Positions 53,801 through 60,247 of a stretch of DNA of 64,000 bases are shown piece after piece (position 1 is the stretch's first letter; the number at the start of each line of letters is the position of its first letter). This DNA is from PFJX01 sp964542455. Its GTDB lineage: Bacteria; Pseudomonadota; Gammaproteobacteria; Burkholderiales; Thiobacillaceae. The stretch lies in assembly GCA_964542455.1 (NCBI GenBank), contig CAZIUC010000018.1, positions 17,881-81,880 of the forward strand, given 5' to 3'. A model generated the notes under the pieces. It made no database searches. It saw only the letters and a list, made by a program, of their open reading frames with translations, and was not told the DNA's origin. Both the position numbers and the translations under genes were made by a program.

Positions 53801-54689
53801 TGAGATAACGGGGTCTCCCGATGTTTCCTCTGGGCACCAGGCGCCTGAGCAGGCCGATCAGGAGGATCTGATATCGCTCTCGATCCCGGGTCGCATGCCC
53901 GAACGAACTCGTGACCCCGACCAGGAGGCTGTCACGGGCGCACAGGGAAGTGATCACGCCGAAGTGGGGGATGCGCGCATGTTGCTGGATTCGCTTCGCG
54001 CTGCCGCGACGGCTCAGACGGTTGATCGGCGCGAAACGGGACAACAACCGGGACAGCGGCCATCCGCCAGGGAAGCCCTTCATCACCAGCGCGAAATCAT
54101 CCTGGCGCTCCGCGCGGCGCTGGAGGACCGGGATGCGGTCCCGGTTCGCCCCGTGAAGGCGGCGCGGGAACCCGCTGAAGAGCGTGGCGAGGACATCTAT
54201 ATCGGCAATGCGGGCCTGGTGCTGGCCGCGCCCTATCTGCCACGACTGTTCGCCATGCTGGACCTGCTCGATGGGCCGACTTTCCGCGACGCGGCGGCGG
54301 CGGAACGGGCCGTGCGGCTGTCGCAGTACCTGGTCGATGGCGAGGAAAGCGTGGACGAGTTCAAGTTGGTGCTGAACAAGATTCTGTGCGGGTTGGCCAC
54401 GGACACGCCGATCGAGCGAGAGGCCGGCTTTAGCGAGCGGGAAAAGGAGGCGGCGGAGGGTTTGCTGCGCGGGATGATCGATAACTGGAAGGGCGTCGGC
54501 CACACCTCGCTGGCGGGCTTGCGCGAGACCTTTCTGCGGCGGGAGGGGCGGCTACGGCTCAAGGATGGTGCCTGGAATTTGCTGGTCGCGCCCAAGCCGT
54601 TCGACATGCTGCTCGATACCCTGCCCTGGAGCATCGCGGTGATCAGGCATCGCTGGATGGATCGGGTCATCCATGTGGTGTGGCGATGA
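50886..54689 (+). CDS. eCIS tape-measure/length-control protein (CIS_TMP family)
   Basis: 1267 residues. Family ends are clear: N-terminal LGEAVFDIAFPSEEEAFAQ and IYRFDSIEIDLGDLPLDDYQEEM; C-terminal YIGNAGLVLAAPYLPRLFAMLDLL, AVRLSQYLVDGEESVDEFKLVLNKILCGL, TSLAGLRETFLRREGRL and MLLDTLPWSIAVIRHRWM. The middle is helical and variable, as expected for a ruler. A palindromic repeat (family F) lies in frame at residues about 718-729, within a disordered-looking stretch. Its length should set the particle length. Confidence 0.92.
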   Translation: MNAMTPRHLLGEAVFDIAFPSEEEAFAQHLELGSYVRERLLAVVDEVFDEVAGGGLIYRFDSIEIDLGDLPLDDYQEEMVWRLRERLRTHLLTRLPTWQAEPTPGVRAISQPRLALEQIEYFLITGRLPWNSGHEEEGTLEPWAWEVLRATGAEFLEFLESRSRAGEGVTRRLIAQFSDALLLEIAGRLAPAQSSLFTALIAELGRAGAAHKLSSARARELRQNVWSALLEILLRNGGTLSATGLIATLLERMARRAGGRAPRMERARGGETKTALESFAAGIDAMLAPGAAPSALPSKAWGDAGTLEAALLNGSDGEIESAWQDAPRLHPNALRETLRRHGASARVRTRLAGILPDALLRETVDHLEPEGSGFVADVIGQAGLSRALPDVVSGGDQVGHRQRLWACTLGYLAVERGAAFSGKAYLDSLVRQSAAHTALSRREVVARLRQALAPDEVSGTPPAELDRLLRELADATLSTASVGELRSRERMRGYDLLDQLRDGLRGRLEADADLSATVTELAEFHPWAWSQLHRELRARVFPGVSLGAGLAPETLRRLIAGHLDYRGLSGRDGGVEHLAAIERRAARAADRARFYRQILLGLISNLPGDLVPEHRSMSKAEAEANWLVIEEPTRLGKDKSVDKPERRTAPAVSHVMAGWKKETLERLADRLPGAPHRRIRLSQRNAGSRAALEPGRRVHGDLSLSIRPSENLAFFERGLSKPVSPSTGPDQTGFKPLLAGSRGAGSEIDEAEKFVTALEERAAVWQAHAACDLGMTPMPPRDASADDLAVTAMAAESEPPVTIPDSSSLVTMLKRGAVAGTEQTAALSRDIQALLEAEPDHLEALLAELRRHGVALERLVAAQPESQLTRLLFRLRGAEHHEIQVCADTLAGACGFSDPGVEPTSLRDAKWRFILGEWLGQGLLFDRHAFARQFTHFLAEQAGWPDERRFRYLLSQQLGHELSHTPLSSPASEITGSPDVSSGHQAPEQADQEDLISLSIPGRMPERTRDPDQEAVTGAQGSDHAEVGDARMLLDSLRAAATAQTVDRRETGQQPGQRPSAREALHHQREIILALRAALEDRDAVPVRPVKAAREPAEERGEDIYIGNAGLVLAAPYLPRLFAMLDLLDGPTFRDAAAAERAVRLSQYLVDGEESVDEFKLVLNKILCGLATDTPIEREAGFSEREKEAAEGLLRGMIDNWKGVGHTSLAGLRETFLRREGRLRLKDGAWNLLVAPKPFDMLLDTLPWSIAVIRHRWMDRVIHVVWR
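53037..53070. repeat. Family F palindrome inside the tape-measure gene
   Basis: GGCCTGTCGAAG then CCCGTTTCTC then CTTCGACAGGCC, a perfect 12-bp inverted repeat. CTTCGACAGGC elements are common dispersed intergenic repeats in proteobacteria. Here it is translated as LSKPVSPSTGPD without breaking the frame. Confidence 0.85.
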
Positions 54690-54752
54690 ACGCCCGGTTT
54701 GGGCCTGGCGGCAAGAATGAATGATCACAGAGAACAAGCAGAGGAGAGATTC

Positions 54753-57116
54753 ATGTCCATGTCACGGCATCTGAAACGGCTGCCGCGCCTTCTGGCGCGA
54801 CCACCCGTGTGGTTGATCGCTGGCCTGTGCCTGGCTTCCTGGATTCCGCTCGGACACGCCGCGCGGGCGGATTGCGGCCCACTGCTGGAAAGAACGCGCT
54901 TCGAGCCGAATCCGCCGGCGAACGGCGCGGAAATTCTGGAAGCCCAGCATTGCCTGGAGCAGAAGGGATTTCCGCCAGTCAAGATCGACGGCAAGCTCGG
55001 CCCGCTCACCCGCTCGGCGCTGGAGGCCTACTGGAAGTCGCTCGCGGTCGTGGCGGCCGCCCCGTCACGGGATGGCCTCGGCGTGGCTTACAAGCTGACG
55101 CAAGACGATCTGAAGGTGCTGCAGGTAGGCAAGGGCATCATGGAGCAGATGAAAAAACTCAAGGATCAGCCTTTCGCCAGCGAGGAGGCGTTCCGGCAAG
55201 CGCTCACGACCGGTTTGAAGGAGGCGGGCGCCCGGGTGGATCTCTATCTGCCCCTGGTTCTGGCGCGGGGCGAGAAAAAGATCACCTACAGCCTGAGTGA
55301 AGAAGCGTTCAATCAGCTGCGTATCCAGAATCTCCGCGACGAGATCCTGGCGAAACTGGTGGAGATGAAGGACCTGGGCTACCCGAGCCGGGCGGAGATC
55401 GATCGCGCGATCAAGCTCAAGATTGGCAAGAAACCATCGTCCACGCCGGATCAGACGGCCGTGGAGGAAGTGACGGCCGAGCCCGTGTCCGCCAGTTCGG
55501 CGGAATTGCGCCAGGTCAGGGACCAGGTGAAAGAGGTGACCGCCTATCTGCTGACCGAGCCATCGCTCGCGGCCCTGGCCGAAGATCCGCGCATCGGCAA
55601 GGACATCGTTTCCATGGTGAAAAGCCTGCCTGATCTGCTGGACATCGAGTATCCGAGCGCGCGCCTGTTCAGGAGCGCGCTGCTCGACAAGGCCCATTCA
55701 TCCCACCCGGAAGGGCAATCCATGCCCAGTGAAGCACTCGAACCCATCGTTCGCCAGGCCAGGAAAGTACACGGGTTCGACGCGGCTTCCCGCATTGTCT
55801 GGAACGGCAAGGGCTGCGGCTGCGTGCTCGACACGCTGTCCGGCACAACCTATGGCTTCTTCCCCTACTGGCGGGCGGGTTCCGAACAGACGGTGAATTT
55901 CAGCGTGCTGTCGCGCATTGGTTACTTCGCGGTCTCGCTGGACAACGACGGCAAGCTCGCCGACCGCTTCCATTGGCGGGCGGACAAGGCCGATTTCATC
56001 AACGAGGCGAGAAAACACGGCACCAAGGTCGATCTGGTGATCTACAAGAACGACTGGGAAAAGTGGCGCGCGGATATCGCCGCCAAGGATTATTCGGGCA
56101 TCGACACGGCGACGAGTCATATCGTCGAAGCGGTCCGGGAAAAGCTGGACAACAGCTTTTTTAATCGCCACAAGGCGATCTTTTCTCTCGGCGCCAGCGA
56201 GACCCCGCCCATGGGCGACGGCGTCACGCTGTTTTTCGATGGATATCCCCGCGATGACGAGGCGAGCGACTATCTGCTCAGGTTCGTCAGGGAACTCAGG
56301 AAGAAGCTGCGCGCGGCGGGCCAACACTATTTCCTCAACATGGTGGTGCCGCCGGAGGCCATAGGAGAAGGCTTCTATACCTTCAAGTATCTCTCGCTCA
56401 TCATTCCCGACGTGGCGAGCAACAGCCCCGGCTATGAAGCGAACAACGATGTGGATCTGTTCCTGGTGCTGATGGAGGAACCCACCACACAGTCCAAGAA
56501 GGCGCTGCGCCAGCGGATAGAAAACCGCTTTACCGGGAGCAAGCTGTATCGGGCCATCCAGCGCCGCAACCTGCTGCGCAAGATCGTCCCGGTGCTGATG
56601 CCGGACGCGAGCGACGCGCGGCAGTACGCGGAGGATGTCATCTACCTGGAAGACAATTTCGGCGGAGTCGGCCTCTGGCCTATGCCGGCGATCAAGGGAG
56701 ACGGCAAGGATAAGCTGGCCAAGGTCACAAACACGGTGGCGGAGACTGAAATCGCCAGCCTGACGGAGTTCTATCAGGTGGATGGCGCGGCGTCGCCTTC
56801 CGCCTTGCGCACGCTCGTATGCCCCAACAAGTGGACATTCCGCATCGCCTTCGATGTGCTGACTTTTCTCCTCATGGGTTTCGGGGTGCTGGCGATCTTC
56901 CTCTGTGCGCTGCGGAAATTCTGGGCGCGATACGCCTGGTATTTCCTGGCCCTGGTGCTGCTCTGGGTAGGGTTGGCCCTGGCCATCCTGTTCTTCGATC
57001 CTTTCTATACCGCGCTTGCCCGGGGCAATGGGCCCTTGATATTGCTGGTGCTGGCCAACCTGTTGTATGTCGCGTTCGTGATCATCAACAGGAAGCGGTC
57101 GGCGCGGCAGCCTTAG
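54753..57116 (+). CDS. Membrane-anchored protein with PG-binding-like and degenerate GH18-like domains
   Basis: 787 residues from ATG 54753 (GAGGAG upstream). Signal or anchor helix (about 17-35, VWLIAGLCLASWIPLGHAAR). A PG_binding_1-like unit at about 59-93 (LEAQHCLEQKGF ... KIDGKLGPLTRSALEAY). A helical middle. A GH18-like barrel at about 366-645 starting TTYGFFPYWRAGSEQTVNFSVLSRIGYFAVS. The catalytic strand reads DGVTLFFD (489-496) where GH18 enzymes have DGxDxDxE, so both acids before the glutamate are lost and the glutamate is Asp. Three C-terminal membrane helices (697-720, 727-748, 760-778). Possible wall-anchored sensor or lysis-related accessory; hydrolase activity is doubtful. Confidence 0.75.
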   Translation: MSMSRHLKRLPRLLARPPVWLIAGLCLASWIPLGHAARADCGPLLERTRFEPNPPANGAEILEAQHCLEQKGFPPVKIDGKLGPLTRSALEAYWKSLAVVAAAPSRDGLGVAYKLTQDDLKVLQVGKGIMEQMKKLKDQPFASEEAFRQALTTGLKEAGARVDLYLPLVLARGEKKITYSLSEEAFNQLRIQNLRDEILAKLVEMKDLGYPSRAEIDRAIKLKIGKKPSSTPDQTAVEEVTAEPVSASSAELRQVRDQVKEVTAYLLTEPSLAALAEDPRIGKDIVSMVKSLPDLLDIEYPSARLFRSALLDKAHSSHPEGQSMPSEALEPIVRQARKVHGFDAASRIVWNGKGCGCVLDTLSGTTYGFFPYWRAGSEQTVNFSVLSRIGYFAVSLDNDGKLADRFHWRADKADFINEARKHGTKVDLVIYKNDWEKWRADIAAKDYSGIDTATSHIVEAVREKLDNSFFNRHKAIFSLGASETPPMGDGVTLFFDGYPRDDEASDYLLRFVRELRKKLRAAGQHYFLNMVVPPEAIGEGFYTFKYLSLIIPDVASNSPGYEANNDVDLFLVLMEEPTTQSKKALRQRIENRFTGSKLYRAIQRRNLLRKIVPVLMPDASDARQYAEDVIYLEDNFGGVGLWPMPAIKGDGKDKLAKVTNTVAETEIASLTEFYQVDGAASPSALRTLVCPNKWTFRIAFDVLTFLLMGFGVLAIFLCALRKFWARYAWYFLALVLLWVGLALAILFFDPFYTALARGNGPLILLVLANLLYVAFVIINRKRSARQP

Positions 57117-57120
57117 TGCA

Positions 57121-58509
57121 GTGTCTCGCAAATACCTCGACATGAAATCTTCCACTCCGGAACAGGCGGACTTGTCCGGGAACGCCGCTACCCTGGCGCG
57201 CGAGCTGGACTGGCTGTCCCGGGTCATCACAGCCGGCATCCAGCTCTATTTCGGCCAGGCGTGCGAGTACTCGGACGTGCGCGAGATCGCCCCGCCCGAA
57301 ATCGGGAACGACCCTTCTCCCTACGCCCGGACGCTACGCGAACAAAACATGTCTTTCGACGAGCGGTTGGTGCTGATCCTGGCCCTCGCGCCGCACGTTC
57401 GTCCACAGGCGCTCGATCCTTTTCTGATCAAGAGCAGCCACGGCGATCGTGGCTTCACCGAGTTCGGCGGCGTGCTTGCCGGCGGCCACACCGGCTTCTG
57501 GCCGACCCTGGAGACCGCCATCTTCATTCTGGCCGGCGACGATCTGGAAAGAAGATTCGAGTTACAAACCCTGTTCGACCCCGAGCACTTCTTTTCCACG
57601 CGCAAGATGCTGTCCCTCGAAGGGGTCGCGCCTGGACAACCGCTCGCCGGCCAGTCCCTGGGCATCGGCCGGGAATATCTCAACTACTTCACGCTGGGCA
57701 CCGGCTACCGACCGGAATTCAGCAGCGCCTTTCCCGCCAAGCGTATCGACACGGCGCTGGACTGGGCCGACCTGGTGCTGGCGGATCATATCTTCGATGA
57801 AGTGGAAGAAATCAAGGCGTGGATCGAACACCGCCATACGCTGCTGCATGACTGGCAACTCGCGAAAAAGATCAAGCCGGGTTTTCGCAGCCTGTTCTAT
57901 GGCCCGCCCGGCACCGGCAAGACACTGACCGCCTCTTTGCTGGGCAAGACAACCGGGCTGGGCGTCTACCGGGTCGACCTCTCCCTGGTGGTGTCCAAGT
58001 ACATCGGCGAGACGGAGAAAAACCTCTCCAACGTGTTCGACCAGGCGCAGACGCAGGACTGGATACTGTTCTTCGACGAGGCCGATGCCCTGTTCGGCAA
58101 ACGCACCCAGACCTCCAGTTCAAACGACCGCTATGCCAACCAGGAAGTCTCCTATCTGCTGCAGCGGGTCGAAGACTTCCCCGGCGTGGTGATACTGGCC
58201 ACCAACCTCAAGAGCAACATCGACGAAGCCTTTTCCCGCCGCTTCCAGTCGATGATCTACTTCCCCATGCCGGGCCCGGATGAGCGCCTGCGGCTCTGGT
58301 CCAACACCTTTTCGAAGCAATGCCGTCTGGAAGATGAAGTGGATCTGCGGCGCATCGCCGAGGAGTACGAGGTGGCCGGCGGGTCGATCATCAACGTGTC
58401 GCGCTTCGCCTCGCTGATGGCGCTGCGGCGTGGCAGCAACGTCATCCGCCTGCGCGATATCCGCCACGGCATCCGCCGCGAATTCAGCAAAGACGGCAAG
58501 CTCATTTAA
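57121..58509 (+). CDS. eCIS AAA+ ATPase (Afp15-like)
   Basis: 462 residues if GTG 57121 is used; ATG 57142 is the alternative and neither has a good ribosome site. N-terminal helical domain with SFDERLVLILALAPHVRPQALD, TEFGGVLAGGHTGFWPTLETAIFIL. AAA+ core: FYGPPGTGKTLTASLLG (Walker A about 260-268), ILFFDEADALFGKR (Walker B), sensor ATNLKSNIDEAFSRRFQ. In Afp/PVC systems this ATPase is needed for assembly or cargo loading. It follows the GH18-like gene by 4 nt. Confidence 0.93.
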   Translation: MSRKYLDMKSSTPEQADLSGNAATLARELDWLSRVITAGIQLYFGQACEYSDVREIAPPEIGNDPSPYARTLREQNMSFDERLVLILALAPHVRPQALDPFLIKSSHGDRGFTEFGGVLAGGHTGFWPTLETAIFILAGDDLERRFELQTLFDPEHFFSTRKMLSLEGVAPGQPLAGQSLGIGREYLNYFTLGTGYRPEFSSAFPAKRIDTALDWADLVLADHIFDEVEEIKAWIEHRHTLLHDWQLAKKIKPGFRSLFYGPPGTGKTLTASLLGKTTGLGVYRVDLSLVVSKYIGETEKNLSNVFDQAQTQDWILFFDEADALFGKRTQTSSSNDRYANQEVSYLLQRVEDFPGVVILATNLKSNIDEAFSRRFQSMIYFPMPGPDERLRLWSNTFSKQCRLEDEVDLRRIAEEYEVAGGSIINVSRFASLMALRRGSNVIRLRDIRHGIRREFSKDGKLI

Positions 58510-58529
58510 CCCAGGTCCAAGAGACTCTC

Positions 58530-59096
58530 ATGATCGACAAGGCACTCAACTTCCTGCTTGAAGAACTCAACAGCTTTCTCGGCCGGCGTTTCCAGAGCAA
58601 CGAGACGCTGGTGGTGCTGTCCAGTCTGGTCAATCCAGACGGCACGGCGCCGATGCCTATCGAAAACAAGATCGTCCTGACCCTGGCCAATGTCGAGCGC
58701 GAATCCGCGGCCGCCAATAGCGTCGGTCTGTCGCGCGCCATCCAGGCCCCCAGTTCGCGGGTGAGCCCACCCTTGAACCTCAATCTCTATGTGCTGGTCG
58801 CCGCCAGTTTCGGCAACAATTACGCGGAATCCATAAAATCCTTGTCCCATGCGGTGGCCTTCTTCCAGGCCAAGCCGGTGTTCACGGCCCAGGGCTCGGC
58901 GACATTTCCCCGCGAATTGCAGCGCCTGAGCTTCGAGATGGTCAACCTGGACTTCTCGCAACTGAACAATCTGTGGGCCGCACAGGGCGCCAAATACCTG
59001 CCCTCGGTCGTCTACAAGGTGCGCATGGTGACCATCCAGGAGTCCTGGGTCACGGATCGCGTGCCGGGAATCTCCGGCACCGACCTGGGCAATTGA
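58530..59096 (+). CDS. eCIS tube-terminator/cap protein (Pvc16/DUF4255)
   Basis: 188 residues. MIDKALNFLLEELNSFLGRR, then SPPLNLNLYVLVAASFGNNYAESIKSLSHAVAFFQAKPVF and ELQRLSFEMVNLDFSQLNNLWAAQGAKYLPSVVYKVRMV are the family signature of Afp16/Pvc16, which ends the tube and sheath. 20 nt after the ATPase gene. Its presence completes the minimal particle set. Confidence 0.93.
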   Translation: MIDKALNFLLEELNSFLGRRFQSNETLVVLSSLVNPDGTAPMPIENKIVLTLANVERESAAANSVGLSRAIQAPSSRVSPPLNLNLYVLVAASFGNNYAESIKSLSHAVAFFQAKPVFTAQGSATFPRELQRLSFEMVNLDFSQLNNLWAAQGAKYLPSVVYKVRMVTIQESWVTDRVPGISGTDLGN

Positions 59097-59106
59097 GGTC
59101 ACCGAC

Positions 59107-60237
59107 ATGCGTATGCGCTACTCCCCCCTGTTCAGCATCGAATGCCGGCATGACTATTTCTCCGGCGCGGTCTGCAAACCGTTGTCGCTCCGGCCCACGG
59201 AAGATTGCCTGCGGTTGCTGGATCGCTATCAAGGTCTGTTCAGGGCGACACCCAGTGGCTGTACGGTGGCCTTCGCGATCCAGGATGAAATCGACTTTCT
59301 GGCGCTTTATTCGGAAAACGCGCCGTTTTCCTTCGACCTCATCAGCGCGGATCCCCACCTGCTCAACTACACCGACGTCGATAGGGCGGCGGGCGTGGGT
59401 GTTCTGGCCGAACAGCTCTATTACTTCAACAATCTCGGCGATGCCGTGGACGAGGCGGGCGATCGGCGCCTGCTGCATCCCCGTGGACTAGCCCTGGCGG
59501 CGGGGCCCTTGCCGGTGCGGGCCCGGCGCTTCACGCATCGTCTGGAGCACCCGGCCGAGGTCGCCGGCTTGAGCGTGATCGATACGCTGACGGGCGATCC
59601 CGTGTGGCGAAGCGCGCCGGTCGCGCCGGCAGCTCGCGCCGTCCCCATCGACCTGGCTTCTTTGCCCGATGGCCGCTATCGACTGCGGGAGGACGAGCGG
59701 GACGCGATGGCTTTTTATCTCAGCGACGCGCCCTCGGCCGGGCGCTGGGGGGTGGTGGATATCTACCCTGGCGGCCCGGCGATGGCGGGCCGCGTGCCGG
59801 AAAGCCTGCGCGTGCTCGACGACGCGGGACATCCGCTCCCGAAGACTTTCGCCATCCGCCTGAACAACCGCGCCACTCTCTGGCGCTACCACATCGTCAA
59901 CCCCAATCCCGACGACCACAGCTATGACGGCCATCAGGTCGAGGGCATCTTCAGGCGAACGCCGAAGCAGTCGGATCAGCAGGGCGCGCCGATCCAGTTC
60001 GTGGAGAAGGCACCGATGCGAGTCGACGGCCGGCCGGCCAGGGTGTTCGAGTCCGTCCAGCCGATCGCTTTGTATGAAAGGCCGGGCGACGCGCACGAGT
60101 TTTTCTTCAAGGCCAATGGCCAGGGCGAGCGGGGCGGACGCGCCTTCCGGCTTCCCTATGCCACGGGTGAATCCACCCGGCTGGAAGAAATCGACGGCGC
60201 GCGCCGCATGGTTTCCGAAATCTACGTCTATCTGTGA
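59107..60237 (+). CDS. eCIS-associated protein of unknown function, 376 aa
   Basis: A soluble protein beginning MRMRYSPLFSIECRHDYFSG. The first 130 residues look like a domain with strand-helix pattern (SLRPTEDCLRLLDRYQGLFRAT, TVAFAIQDEIDFLALYSE). Later SLPDGRYRLREDERDAMAFYLSD and WGVVDIYPGGPAMAGRV are beta-rich, and IRLNNRATLWRYHIVNPNPD with SVQPIALYERPGDAHEFFFK resembles a beta-sandwich. I do not recognise a named family; it starts 10 nt after pvc16-like, so it is in the eCIS operon. Confidence 0.75.
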   Translation: MRMRYSPLFSIECRHDYFSGAVCKPLSLRPTEDCLRLLDRYQGLFRATPSGCTVAFAIQDEIDFLALYSENAPFSFDLISADPHLLNYTDVDRAAGVGVLAEQLYYFNNLGDAVDEAGDRRLLHPRGLALAAGPLPVRARRFTHRLEHPAEVAGLSVIDTLTGDPVWRSAPVAPAARAVPIDLASLPDGRYRLREDERDAMAFYLSDAPSAGRWGVVDIYPGGPAMAGRVPESLRVLDDAGHPLPKTFAIRLNNRATLWRYHIVNPNPDDHSYDGHQVEGIFRRTPKQSDQQGAPIQFVEKAPMRVDGRPARVFESVQPIALYERPGDAHEFFFKANGQGERGGRAFRLPYATGESTRLEEIDGARRMVSEIYVYL

Positions 60238-60247
60238 GGCGCAGGTA

